A stretch of DNA of 64,000 bases, from assembly GCF_902635505.1 (NCBI RefSeq), contig NC_045429.1:463343359-463407358 (forward strand), written 5' to 3'. The translations under genes were made by a program, and so were the position numbers. The stretch's first letter is position 1; each line of letters begins with the position of its first letter. Shown here piece after piece: positions 48,560 to 60,399 of the stretch. Under the pieces are notes generated by a model. It did not search any database. It was not told the origin of the DNA and saw only the letters and a list, made by a program, of their open reading frames with translations. This DNA is from Sarcophilus harrisii (Eukaryota > Chordata > Mammalia > Dasyuromorphia > Dasyuridae).

Positions 48560-48830
48560 AGCTAAAGGCCTATCCCTTGGAAACGCTATTATGGATCAAG
48601 AACCAAGAGAAAATAGCGGCAGAGATGTAAAGATGGTTGAGTGTCAGGGAGACCTTCCTAATCGTGAGACCCGGCCCTGAGCGGGAGGGCAAGGCTCGCC
48701 CCCCGGATGTATCCATGCGAAGGCCGGAGGAGTGACCAGCAGGGACGAGGGAGGGGGATTCTGGTCTGCTGTGCGGGCTGGACTAGGGTCACCCAGACCC
48801 CTTCCAACCCTACAAGTCTGGGTGCCTTCC
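48560..48830 (+). mobile_element. L3/CR1 LINE 3' end
   Basis: GTCAGGGAGACCTTCCTAAT and later GCTGGACTAGGGTCACCCAG and CCCCTTCCAACCCTACAAGT give the L3/CR1 3' order. It is intronic in PCBP3. Confidence 0.6.
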
Positions 48831-49140
48831 TGCAGACTTACAGAAGGACGAAGGGCTTTGGGACGCCCGCTTTCTCTAGCAGCCTGGGCTCCTTCAGAGC
48901 CGAGAACCTTCAGTCCAGCCTCTTTCATGAGCACTAAATTCATTTGATTTGCACGTAAAGGAAGAAGAAAAGAGAGCCAGGGTTTCAAAGCAAAACCGGT
49001 CGGCTAAGCCAGTGGGTGTGGCCACAGCAGGGGGGGGGGGGCGGCAGCTCCTCCTCCTAGTGAGTGCCCAGCGGAGTGCCCAATCACGTGCGACCCTCCC
49101 TCACCCGCGGCACGCGGAGAGCCAGAGAGGCGATACTCAC

Positions 49141-49193
49141 ATCATTGGGAATGGTGAGTTCATGAGTACTGGCCGGGGGACTGGCATCCAGAC
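49141..49193 (-). CDS. PCBP3: PCBP3 exon leading into KH3, GLDASPPASTHELTIPND
   Basis: This 53-base minus-strand exon starts with the last two bases of a split glycine codon and then reads LDASPPASTHELTIPND. That matches the end of the PCBP linker and the first beta strand of KH3 (ELTIPND). The acceptor is CAG and the donor is GTGAGT directly after the Asp codon. The exon ends in phase 0, so the next exon opens on the Leu of LIGC. The split Gly requires an upstream exon ending one base into a codon, which agrees with the human ...GQSS-G junction. That partner exon was not found in the window. Confidence 0.95.
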
Positions 49194-49875
49194 CTGGTCA
49201 CAGGCAAGGGAACATGGTTACGGAGTGAAGGAAACCCGCCGCTGTCCAACATTGGGGAGGCACACGGGGAGCTGCTTGCAGATGGGGGGGCAGAGGGAAG
49301 GCACTGGGGGGGTGGCTTAGCGCTGCAAAGGTTCTGGGGAGAGGAGCCTGGGTGGCCTGGCCCCCGCGGGGCTTTGGGGAGCCTGGGCCTCCTCACTTCT
49401 CTCCAAAGAGTTATTATTTTTCCAAATTTAAAGAAGTTACTGGAGCCAGGCGGGGACCATCTCTTTTACTAGGATGTTGTCTTCTGCTTTCCATTAGTCT
49501 TCATAAGACAACATCAGATTGGCGTAAACTAAGGCAACTTCCAAAACCTGTCTGGGGACAGGGAGCCCGGCGGTATCACAGGCAGAAGGAGTCACATCAT
49601 CACCACATGGAGACCTTCCCTCCTCTGGGTCAGTGGGGGCGGTTTCCCCATCTGCACGGGGAGCAGCCCCCAGTCCATGGCTGGCCCGAGAGGGGCAGCA
49701 GCAAAAGCCCCACTGACCACAAGAGCAGGCCGGGTGCAAGGGGGAGCAATCAGCTCCAAAGGGAGGCTGCAGCCTTCAGGATACACGGGTGTTCTGATCA
49801 AGTCAGACAGCTTGCTCTTATGAGATACAGCTACCACTGGCATACAAGTACCCCACTACAGGCTCTGAGATACAC

Positions 49876-50680
49876 GGAGAAAGCAGGGAAGGAAGGAAGG
49901 AAGCAAGGAAGAAATGAGGAAGCCAGCAAGCAAGGAAGCAAAGAGGCAAGGAAGGAAGGAGGGGAGCAAAGAAGGAAAGAGGCAAGGAAGGAAGGAAGGA
50001 ATTAAAGAAGGAAAGAAATGAGGAAGACAAAAAGCAAGGAAGGAAGGAAAAAGGAAGGAACCAAGAAAGGAAAAAGGAAGGAAGAGGGGAAAGAAAAAAG
50101 TAAGAAAGCAAGAAAAGAAGGAAGAAAGGAAAGAAGAAAGCAAAAAGCAAAGGGAGGAAGGAAAGAAAGAATAAAGCACAGAAGCAAGAAAGGACTGAAA
50201 GAAGCAAGGAAGGAAAGAAGGTAGGAAAAAGGAAGGAAGGTAGGAGGGAAAAGGAAGGAAGGAAACAAGAAAGGAAAGAAGAAAGGAAGGAAAGGAGAAA
50301 GGAAGGAAGGAGAGAAGGAAACAAGAAAGGGAAGAAGGAAAGAAGAAAAGGAGAAAGGAACAAAGGCACAACAAAGGAAGTAAGGAAGAGGGAAGTAAAG
50401 AAGGAAGAAAGAAAGGAAAGAAGAAAGGAAGGAAACAAAAAAACAAAAGATGGAAGGAAAGAAAATAAAGCAAGGAAGCAAGAAAAGAATGAAAGAAGGA
50501 AGGAAGAAAGGGAGGAAAGGAAAAAGGGAGGGGATGGAGGAAAGTAAGGAAAGAATAAAGTGAAGAATCAAGGAAGGAAGGAAAGAAAGAAGCAAGAGAG
50601 GAAAAAACAAAAGGGAGGAAGGGAGCAATGGAAGAAAGGAAAGAAGAAAAGAAGGGGGGAAGAAAGGAAGGAAGGATTTC
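49876..50680. repeat. Purine-strand (AAGG/AAAG)n simple repeat
   Basis: About 800 bases are almost entirely A and G on the plus strand, with GGAAGGAA and AAAGAAGG words and scattered C and T. It lies in a PCBP3 intron, about 440 bases from the corrupted block. The open frames through it (lysine-rich forward, Phe/Ser/Leu-rich reverse) are repeat artefacts. Confidence 0.95.
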
Positions 50681-51119
50681 ATTTAGTTTTATGCTGAAAG
50701 CCTAGAAAGTCAGATGTCCTCGGGTCAACAAACAAAGCTTGACTAAGGGCAGAAAGCATCCTAAGTAGCGGGAGCCATGGTGCCTCGCTTTGAAAACCAA
50801 GCCACTGCCTCCTCAGCTGCCTCGATGGTCAGTCAGCAACCGCGGGGGGAGGGCTCTAATGGACGGGAAAGCGTCAGCCTGTGTTCTGCCTCTCACAGTC
50901 AAACCAGAGTCAAGCGTGAAGTCTGGCTAAAATGGCCCCAGTGCCCAAACCGTGGCAGGGTTCCTCGGGAGTCGGCTTTGGTGAGAAGCCATTTCCCTGG
51001 GCCAGGGCCTTCCTTTCCAACCTCTGGCCCAAAGGCCAAACTCCGGCCTGGTCTCAGTGGAAGGAGCCGTGGGGTCGGCCAGGGCAGGAGGCCGTGGGAC
51101 TCTCCCTAGCAGCCACGCC

Positions 51120-54100
51120 TAAGGGGAGAAAGAAAAAGGAGGGAGCCAAACCCCGGAAAAAAATTCCCCCAGGCCCGAGGCAAAGCCCGGGGAGGGGGAA
51201 AGGGGAAAGGGGGGGGGCCCCCAAGAAAAAGAAGGGAAGGAAAAGGAGGAAAAAAGGGAGGGTGGAGGGGGGAAAGCCACCCGGAAAGGGGTTTAAGGGG
51301 AAAGGAAAAAGGGGGCCAAAAAAGGGGGGGGGGGAGGGGCCGGGATTAGAGAAAAGGGAGAAAAAGGGGAGGGTGGGGGGAAGAAGGGAGGGTCAAAGGG
51401 AGGGAACCCCCGGGGAAAAAGGGGTTACATGGGGGGAAAAAGGAGAAAAGGGAGGGGTCCAAAATTTCCCGGGACCCCCCACCCCCCGGGGGTTAAAAGC
51501 CCCGGCCCAGAGCCCCGAAATTTAGGGCTGAAAAGGGGCCACTCCTCTCGTGGGTGGAAGGCCCAGCCCCCAAAAAGGGGGGGCTACCGAAACCCCCCTT
51601 TCCCCCGGCAGGGAGGCGGGAGCCCAAAAAGGGGCCCAGGGGGGAAAAGGCGGGGGGGCCGCCTGCAGTGGGGCAAAGGCCCCCCTTCCCCCCGGCCCCC
51701 CCCCCCTCCGGGGCCTTCCCCCCCCCCGGCCCCTCCCTGACCCCCGGCCCCCCCGGGGCCCCGGGGGCCCCCCGCCCCCTTTCCCTCGGCCCCCCCCCTC
51801 CTCCCCCCCCCCCCCCGCCCCGGGCCCCCCCCCCCCGGGCCCCCCCCGCCCCCCCTCCCCCGCCCCCCCCTGGCCCCCCCCCGGCCCCCCCCCCCCCCCC
51901 TTTCCCCCCGGCCCTCCCCCCCCGGGGTTCCCCCGCCCCGGCCCCCCCCCCGGCCCAGACACCCCCCAAGTTCCCCCCCGGGGGGAGTGGGCCCCAGGGG
52001 GGAAGGGGGCCCCCCGCCGAGGGCCCTCCTCCCTCCGGGTGCCCCCCGGCTTGCTCCCCCCCCCGGGACCTCTTTTGGCTTTTTCCCCCGGCCCCGGGGG
52101 GGCCCCCCATCCTTCGGGCGGGGCCCCAGGCGCCTTCCCCCCGGGTTCCCCGGGTGGCCCACGGGGGCGCTCCCGTTCCAAGGGCCTCCCCCGGCGGGGG
52201 GCTGCCCCCGGGCGCTTTTGCCGGCCCCCCCTTTGGTTGCCCGTGCTTGGCAGGGGGCCCCGGCCCCCCGGCCCCGGGCCCGGCTCCCCGGCCCTTTTTT
52301 CGCCAGTTCTCCAAAGGGCCTGGGGGTCAGCCCAACAAATGGACCAAAATGGGGGGGGCGGAAGGCGCCGGCCCCGCCGCCCCCGGCCCGCCCCAGGGGC
52401 CCGGCGGGGCCGGGCCCCGGGGGCGGGGGGGGCCCGCGGGGGGCGGGCCTGGGCGGGGGGCCCGCCCTGGTCCTTGTTTCCGGGAAAGGCCCCTCGGACC
52501 CTTGGGGGAAAGGCACTTTTCTCCCCTGGGCAAAAAGAAAAAAAGGCCCCTGGGGCGCAAGCCGTCCCTGGGGGCCCCCAAAATCCCAAGGGGCCCGGAC
52601 CCGGGCGGGAAGGGTTTCCCCCCCCCGGGGGGCGGGCCGGGGAGCCCCGGGCCTGTTTCGGCCCTCGGGTGCGGCCCTTGTTCGGGAAGGGGGACCCTTC
52701 CCGGGAGGAAAGGCATGGGGGGACGGGACTTCCAAAACCCAAATCTGGAGGGATCCCTGAGGGGGGCGGGAGGGGCCCCGGGGGGGGGCCTGGGGCCCCA
52801 AGGCCCCTCCTGGGGAAGGGGCCTCCAAAGGGAAGCTCCTCTGGCCCCGGGGAACCCGGGGCGGGGGAGGGGATTTTGGGGCCGGAGGAGCCTGGGAGGG
52901 GGAACCGGGGGGGAAGAAGACGGGCCCAGACCTCCGGGGGGGCCCCCCCTGGCCCGGTTCCCCCCGGGGCCCCGGGCTCCCCCGGGGGGGAGTTTCCCCC
53001 CCTGGCCCCTGGTTCCCTTTGGGGGGGGTTTCCCCCCCGGAGCGCTCCTTTCCCCAAGGCAACCCCCCGACGCCCGGTCGCGGGCCCAAAGGGGGGCGGA
53101 GGCCCTGCCGGGAAAGGGGCCCCCGGGGGGCGGTTCCCCCAAAGGGCGGGTTCTTCCCCAAGGAAAGGGGTTTGCCCCAATGGGGAGCCCAAAGGAGGTG
53201 GAGGGACATTAGAAGGAAGGAGCAGAGGGCAGGGTACAGAAGTCCAGGGAAAAAAGGGCCAAAAACGGGGGGCGGGCCCACCCCCCAAAAAGGATTGGTT
53301 TGGTTTGCAGGAACCCCGAGGCGGAGCATCCCCGGGAAAACCCCCCAAGGGCCCGGGCCCCCCCCCGGGGCCCCGGGGCCCGGACCCGCCGCCCCCCGGG
53401 CCGGGCGGGGCCTGGGCCGGGCACCCCGGGCCCCGCCCCGGCCGCGGGGCCCGGGCCCCGGGGGCCCCGGAAACCCCGGCCAGCCCCTGCCCTCCCCCCC
53501 GGGGCGGGCCCAGGGGCCCCGGGCGGGCCTTGGGTCTGCCCCCCGGGGGCCCCGCCCACCGGGGCAGGGAGGGCTCGGCCGGGGCCGCCTCACCGGGGGG
53601 GGCCTCCCGCTTTTCCTCCCCCCCCCCTGGGCCGGGGCTTTCGGGGAGGTTAAGGGAGAGGGTTAGGGCCCCTCCCCGTCCCTTGGGCCCTGGGCCTGCC
53701 CCCCCAGTCCTTGGGGGCCCGGGTTCCACACTGAGGAAAAGGAGAGGCCCCGGGCGGGGGGGACGTCAGGCGCAGCCACGGTGGTGCCTGGCTGGGACGG
53801 GACTGAAGAAATGGGAGAGGGAGGGGAGGAAGGGAAGGGGGAAAACCCTATGCCAACAACAGAGAACCTGGAAAAGCCGGGTGGGCAGGGCCCTGTGAGC
53901 CCCCTGGGGACCGGAAAGGGCCGTGAGATGGGGGGGAAGCCCTGCCTGAGTTTATGGGAGGGCAATGCCCTGTTTGAGACCGGGGGGGAAGGAGTGTGAG
54001 CCCCTGGGGGGGGTTTGGGTCCTGAGTGGGGGGGAATTTCTTTTCCCCGGGAAGGCCCCCCTCGGGGGACGGGGACTGCCCCCCTGTGGCCCCGGGGGGA

Positions 54101-55345
54101 CAAGCCCGTGAGACCCGGGGCAGCCCTGTGGCCCCTTGGGGAGGAATCCCCTGCCTGGCCAGGGAGGGAAGGAGGTGAGCCATGGAGGCATGCCCCTGTT
54201 TTGGGGGGGGCCCGGAAAAGGGGGGGGGTGGGGGAATTGCCCCCCTTGAGCCCCTGGGGGGGAAGGGGTGGATGGGGAGGGGGCCCGAGCCATGGGGGGG
54301 CAAGGGTTTTCCTTTAGTGGGGGAGGCAAGGGGGGGGACCCGGGGGTGGGTTTGGCCCATGGGAGGGAATGTTTTGACCACCTGGGAGGGACAGCCCCTT
54401 TGGCCCCGGGGGGGGAGGAGCCCTGCCTGAATTTGGGTTGGGAAGGGTTTCCCCACCCTGGGGAAAGGGGAAAGGAGTGTTCTAACCCCGGGGGTGGAAC
54501 CCTGCTTGGGCCCCTGGGGAGGGTACGGAGCCCTTTTTAAGGGGGGGCCCCCTGTCAGCCTTGGGGTGGGACGAGCTGTTTTTGGGGGAAAAAAGCCCAG
54601 GGGGTTTTCCCTCCCTAGGTTTTGTTTTTGGATTTGGCGTTTTCCCCTTTAATTCTTTGGGGTTAAATTCCCAAAAAACCTTGTTTCCCTTTTGGGAATC
54701 GGGCATTTAAGGTTGTATGGAAAGTGTACCGGGCCATGGCTAAGGGGTTTTTTCCCCCTTAAAATTTTGGCCTTCTCCTAGGGAAAAGAATACTCTTCCT
54801 TTTTTTTTCCTCTCCTCCTTTTCCCCCTTCTTCTTCCTTCCTTTCTTTAATGAGGACCAAAATCAAAAAAAACTTGAGTAAATATTAGGCCGACTTTTAT
54901 TTAAAAAAACCCTTTAAATTTCAAAAAATTCCAACCTTTTCCCAAAACCTCACTCACGGGGGTTTTTCCGCCTCAACAATCAGCCCAGCCAGAGGGAGTT
55001 TAACCCGCCCTCCTCTTTGGGACACTTTTTCTTCGGTGGTTTCTAAGCAAAACAAAGTGTTTTTTAAAAGGGAGGGGGAGCCAAAACGAAGTTCAGACCC
55101 GGAATCCCCCGGGCCCCTTCCCCAAATAGTGGGTCCTTCGCCAAACCTGTTCCTATTTCTGAGGCCCTTTTGGCCAAATTGCGGGGAAGGACCAGGCCAA
55201 AAAGGCATGAACCCCCCAACAGAAGAGGGAATTTCCCCTGGGATGGGCCCAGATTTTTAGTGACCCAGCCCCTAAAGAGCCGCAAATGGGGCAACTAAAC
55301 AAGGAAAAGAGGCCCGGGAAGACCAGGAGCCCCCCAGCCCAAAAA
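51120..55345. other. Probable corrupted GC/purine-rich assembly block
   Basis: The text abruptly becomes runs of one base, typically 3-10 long, of G and C with purine stretches at 51120-51450. This is unlike either flank. At 51640-53650 it is almost all G and C with C runs up to about 18, and many short words look like homopolymer-stretched versions of ordinary sequence. Towards 53900-55345 recognisable sequence returns gradually. Long overlapping open frames occur on both strands only because A and T, and so stop codons, are scarce. The likely cause is noisy-read consensus across a GC-rich repeat. The flanks are clean. It could instead be a real extreme repeat, but the graded return to normal sequence argues against that. 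Confidence 0.75.
53880..54560. repeat. Degraded-looking GC-rich minisatellite
   Basis: Inside the suspect block, similar words recur irregularly. TGAGCCCCTGGGG-like words occur near 53890, 53997 and 54247, and GCCCTGCCTGA followed by T-rich bases near 53938 and 54420. This suggests an underlying minisatellite. The period cannot be fixed because run lengths look unreliable. Confidence 0.45.
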
Positions 55346-55689
55346 TTTTCAGGCCAGAAGCCTTCTGGGTTCTGAGGTTTCACTTGAGTGCATCAAATGG
55401 AACACAAGTAACTGCTGGGTTAGCAGTTTACATGAGGGCCCTGCAAAAAGCAACAGAGACAGAGTCTGACCCCTCCCAGCTTTTTCTGGAGAAGGGAAAT
55501 GGAGAATGAGGTTAGAATCATTCTGGAATGGGCAAGGAGAAATGGTGTGAACCCAGAGGGCTTCAGAGGAGCAGAGGCAACAGGAAGCAAATAACAACTT
55601 GAGACTCCACTTTCTACACTGTAAAACGAGGGGGCGGGGAGACCCACGGGCAGCTCCCTCTACATGAATCTATGCAGACTGGCATATTT

Positions 55690-55955
55690 ACAGGTCTACA
55701 CAGAACTGCCTGGGGTATGGTGCTCTGCAAAGATGATCTCATCTCATCCTCACATCCTCACAGGAGAAGGGAGATAATCCCCATTTTACAGTTGAGGAAA
55801 CTGAGTCAGAAGGACTTTCCCATTACAAATCTACCCAGAACTGCCCTGGGTGTGGTGCTCTGCAAAGATGATCTTATCTCATTCTCACATCCTCACAAGA
55901 GAAGGGAATGGTCCCCATTTTACAGTGGAGGAAACTGAGTCAGAGGCTCAGATCT
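55690..55955 (+). repeat. 135-bp tandem duplication carrying a MIR core
   Basis: Two copies lie head to tail, about 135 bases apart. CAGAACTGCC occurs at 55701 and 55836, and TGCTCTGCAAAGATGATCT at 55721 and 55856. Each copy ends in CCCCATTTTACAG and GAGGAAACTGAGTCAGA, the typical MIR 3' half. The copies differ by a modest number of substitutions, so the duplication is younger than the MIR. Confidence 0.92.
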
Positions 55956-56984
55956 CGCCAAGCCCAAGGCTCCCTCTCAGTTTTGAACCTGGGACCCCAG
56001 ATCTGCATCAGTTCTGGCAGGGCCTGGAGGCTGGGCCACCTTGACTACCTAGAAGGATGAGCTTTCCTTGGGCACGTGCTCCCAGCATTTTTCACTGACT
56101 TGAGATGCCCGGATGTCTCCACCTTTAGGGTTCTGGGAGTGAGATGCCTCTTGGTCTCGGGTGCCAGAGGCGCCATATTGGTCTCACCCATGGGTCAGGA
56201 CAAGCCTCTTCATCTCACCTCCTTTGCCCCTCTGACTAGAGACTTTGCTAAACAACTCGCTGAGACCATAAACCGTCTGCAAGAGCAGCTGAAAATCAAG
56301 ATGGCTTTCCCCATGCTTACTGCTAAGGCAAGGGAAGGACAGAAAGGTAACTCACCAGGCAGTGACCAAGCTGGCGCAGGGGGTCCGGGTTTCAGGCCCA
56401 AGAGGACGTTGGGGCCAGTGCAGACAGAGACTCTGTGCCCATGCGTGTGACCCACATCCTTCAGGAGGCACCTGCCTGTGCCGCACAAGCTTGTTCCATC
56501 TCCTTCTGCCACGGGTCATTGTTGGGCGCCCCAGGAGAGCAGTCCAATTAGAGAGGGTGTCTATTAGGCATCCCCAGTGTGCGGGGTCCGGGGCCAGGGG
56601 AGCAGAGGCCGAGACAAGAGCTCGTTTCGTCTCCTCTGGCGCTCACACTGAGAGCAGGCCGTGGGCCCTTGGGTGGCTCTGCTTCCTCCATCTGACCTTC
56701 AGCTCTCCATTTTCCATCCAGATCCCGAGATGCTCAGAGTCCCCTTCCATCTGGAGAGATGCTGAAGGTCCTGTGGCACAGCTCACATGCCCAGCCTTCT
56801 CCTGGCACTCCGGGCCCTCTCCTGGCACCCAGGAGGGCCTTTGTTGCAGGCTCCTGCAGCTGAGGGCTCTGCTAGTTCGTCAAAGACCACCCAGGGCTCC
56901 TGCCTGTGGTGCTGAACTGGATTAAGGAGAACCTGTTATCTTCAGAACAAAGGTGTCACACCGGGGGCACCTGAGGCCACAGGA

Positions 56985-57130
56985 TGGCATCATGGGGATT
57001 TGGAATCAGGGAGACCAGGGTTCAAATCCTGCCCTAGAAGATGCCCAGCTGGTGGTCCTGGGAAGGTCATTATCTCTGGGCCTGTCTCTTAGGGCTGCTG
57101 GGAGAATCTGGGGAGACAATTCTCATTGAA
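56985..57130 (+). mobile_element. MIR/THER1 copy
   Basis: TGGAATCAGGGAGACCAGGG, TTCAAATCCTGCCCTAGAAG, a TCCTGGGAAGGTCATTATCT stretch and GGGGAGACAATTCTCATTGA keep the CORE-SINE order. Confidence 0.75.
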
Positions 57131-57654
57131 TGCCAGGCAAGCCTCCTGTCTCTGTGCAAATGCGCTTCTGGTCCCTGCCAGGGGCAGTCTTCAAGAAATA
57201 GCATCTGGGGACTCATCCCAGTTTGTAAAATGGAAAAACCAGGTATGGGAGAGAGAGGTCTCTGCTTCTCAGGGTGCTGCTCTCACAGGGTGGGGGAGCT
57301 TTTATGGCAAAACATATCCTGAATTGAGTGGGGACACAGCTGATAGTTGAGGAAAGGCCCCGAATGGGAAGTGGACCCAAAGGCTGGTGGGCTGCCCAGG
57401 GTCACCGGGGAGGGGCAGTGCTGAGGCGGCTGAGGGCGGGGGAACCCAGGGAACCCTGGGGAACCCCGAGCACTGCCATGAAGAGTCAAATAAGCACAGG
57501 AACAGGAAAGGGCAGCTCACACTTCCGGGCACACTAGGGCTTGCCAAGCATTAGCCCAGAGAGGCAGCAAAAGCTGCGCCTGGGGCAGCGGCCACTCCCT
57601 CAGAACTAGGCTAAGGCTGCCTGAAGGCCCCCATGGATCTCTGGGGTGCCATGA

Positions 57655-57800
57655 TGGGCTTAAGGGGAAGAGCCTAGGAGCAGGGAGACCCAGGCCTGCC
57701 ACCAGGCAGCCAGTCGTCTCAAGCAAGGCTCTTCCCTTGTCTGGAGGCCCGTGGCCTCCTCTCCAGAACGAGCAGCTCGATCATCTGAGACAGTCCCTTC
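57655..57800 (+). mobile_element. MIR-like fragment
   Basis: AGGAGCAGGGAGACCCAGGC, CAGCCAGTCGTCTCAAGCAA and a GGCCTCCTCTCCAGAACGAG stretch resemble a diverged MIR. Confidence 0.45.
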
Positions 57801-58754
57801 CTCCTCCCCAATACCCCTTGAAAACGCCAGGAATGCTGGGTTACCTTCTGCATCTCCAGCCAGGCTTTGGCTCCGGAACCGACCCTGGGAGGGGATGTGC
57901 AGATGGGCTCCAAGCCCATCTCAGAGACGGATGGAACATCTGGGACAGCCGCGAGGGGCTTTTGTTGGGAGCTAGCGGCAGAGCCCTGCGAGAAGCCTGA
58001 GTCAGGCTGGGGTAGGTCAGGGGCACCTCTCCCACTTTTGGGAAGATCATAGAGGCAGTGGGGTCCATCCTGCCACCTGAGCCAGACCTCTGGGACAAGA
58101 ACCTTCCCTCTGGCAATGGACTCCCCTCAAAATGGCTGCAGAGGGCAAGGTTCCTGCTGCCTCCCTGACTCTGCTGTCATCACTGGGAAGTAATCACCAC
58201 TCGGAAAATGGGCCAAGAATGGGGCCTCCCACTGCCCTCCTGAAGCCTGGCTGTGGCTGGGAGTTCTCGGGCGTGGGTGTCCCCCGGCCACAATCCTGGA
58301 GATCCTTCCCCTCCTGGAGGAGCAGGTCTGAACCCTCCCCCCCAGAACCAGGCTAGTCTGCTGATCCCTTCTGCCTGGGTGACCACGCTCCGTGCCCTAC
58401 CTTGAGCATCTCCCTTCCTACAGGTCGAGGGCACCATTCAAACTGTGGGCTCACCACCCCTCATGCTCACGACCTGACTATTCTGACCATGCGTGGCCCA
58501 GGGGCCTCCTGGCAACAGTTCTCCTGCAGATCATTTCTGGAGACATGTCCCCCTCCTCATCTGCAGCCCCCGGTAGCCAGACTTGTAGAGCCCCTCAAGT
58601 CCCCCACTCTCCAGATCCTAGGTCAGTGGCACCCAGACTGACCGGAGACCCTCAGGGGAGGAGCCCCTTCCCATCAGGGACACCCACTCCATTGTGGGAG
58701 AGCTCTTCTGTCCCTAACAGTGTTCCTTTTCCTTAATTTCTGTAAGACTCTAGC

Positions 58755-58865
58755 TCAGCTCTTTGTAACTGCTTTGTAACTTCTATTTTGTAACTTCTAC
58801 TTTGTAACTTCTTCTTTGTAACTTCTTTATAATTTTTATTTTGTAACTCCTTTGTGACTTCTCCC
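58755..58865. repeat. Tandem repeat with TTTGTAACTTCT unit
   Basis: About eight tandem 9-18 base units around the word TTTGTAACTTCT, one with TTTATAATTTTT. It lies in the PCBP3 intronic interval. Confidence 0.9.
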
Positions 58866-60399
58866 CACTTCCACTTCCTCTCTGGAGCCAGTGGACCAAA
58901 GGCAGCCTTTTCCTGGATCTGGCTATTCCGTTGTCCTCAATTTGTGTCCGCAGGGAGATGCTGCCTTCCCTTTGCTTCCGGCTCTGCCGCTCCCAGGGCT
59001 CCATACGTCCCCCGGTAGAGACATATCAGACAGTTGGCACAAGGGGAAAGGAGGAAATAAGGGGGCATCGAGCAGCGTGGATTGCTCAGTGGCAGACCTT
59101 CTGTTCTTGGCGACCGAAGCTGTGGGTGAGACCAGAGCCATGGCTCCTCTAACCCACCAGAAAGGAAAGTGGGAAGGGGGGAGCCTCATCTCCAAGCCAG
59201 GCCAGTGCTGGCCCTGCTCTTGGTCCTCAGTCCTCGTTCTAATGCGCTCATCGGTGGCCCTGGGGGAAGGCGGAAGCCACATGGATTAAAGGCTGTATTC
59301 TCCTTGGCTGCCCTGGATTCCTTTCACCTGCCCTTCTGCACCATTCAGGGGTCAAGCCAAGAGGACTGGGACCCCATACTACCGAGCTCCCAGCTGCACT
59401 TCTTCAACCTCCATCCGACTGGGCCTGTGTGTGTGGGATGCCTGCCGACTATTGACTCTGCCGCCCCATGCCTGTAACTTGGGCAGTTCCCTCTTCAGAG
59501 GGGCTCAGCAAGAGCCAGCAGAAAGCCCGCATATGGATGCCAAGGAGAAGAGACGGGGTCTGTCTTGCATTTCTGGGCTCGGAGCATCTGCTGGCGCTGT
59601 CCCCGAGGACCCCAAGCAGGAGGCGCTCAGTAGTGAGTGTCTCATTCATAAACAGGGAGCAGTTTGTTACTTCCTGCCTCCTCAGTTTGGGGGATCAGCA
59701 GATCAGCAGGAGAGACCCTCTCACAGGGCAGAAGGGGAGCTGGCTGGCCCATCTGAGGTCTGCTTTCGCTCATTCCGCAACTTTCCAAAACTTCTAGATG
59801 AGAATCCCCAGCTCCATGGGAGCTCGTGCCCTGCTCTTTCACTTCCTCAGGGGCCAGTCAGTGCCCCAAGGCCCCAGGGCTTTATAAGTCCATCCTGCAC
59901 TTTCTTTTAATTATGGGTCACAGGTTGAGAGAACTCAGGGTGGTTCGAGGAACGTGCCCACCACGGTACCCGCTCACTTAACATCACCGTGGGGAGAAAT
60001 CTGTAAGGGGCAGAAAAAGGCTCCAAAAAAGCTGGTTCTGCCTGGGATTTTTGGAGGGGACAAATGGCCATCAGCCGGAGCTCCTGCTTAAATTCTTGGG
60101 GATGGTTTAACAAGGACAGCGTGCTTGGCTTAAGGAATACATGGGACCAGGGCAGAACCCAAGATGGACACCTCCTTGTAACCCGGCCTGACCCCAACCC
60201 CTTCCCCTCTGTGTGCTCGGCGATGAGGGAGCAGCGTAGCGCAGAGAGCCTGGACAGGTTGGGTGGAATGTCCGAAGGCCTAGTCAGGGGATGATGGGAA
60301 GGTACGTGTTAACATTTAATTCTGATTACCGCCTATCACGCAGCCAGAAGCAATTGCCCTTCAGAGGTACTCCGGTTCCCTTCTCCAGGCATTTACCTC

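Larger units (their letters stand above)
44763..49140 (-). other. PCBP3: PCBP3 intron before the KH3 core exon
   Basis: A GT-AG intron of about 4.4 kb. It holds a MIR-like stretch at about 46680-46780, a purine-strand simple repeat at 46858-47075, and an L3/CR1-like 3' end at about 48560-48830. The remainder looks unique. No further exon was recognised. Confidence 0.85.

Noticed and set aside
49818-50682. Phe/Leu/Ser-rich frames that resemble membrane proteins
   Set aside because: They are the antisense of the AAGG-type repeat. The hydrophobic pattern is a property of TTCC repeats.
54954-55208. Minus-strand KLPLAGLIVEAEKPP as the missing PCBP3 linker (EKLPLHSSEEAQ)
   Set aside because: Only KLPL agrees. 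The sequence lies in the suspect block and the rest does not align.
56076-56450. 124-codon plus-strand frame with LTRDFAKQLAETINRLQEQL
   Set aside because: The short helical-looking string is suggestive, but no family is recognised, no splice context fits, and it is antisense within a PCBP3 intron.
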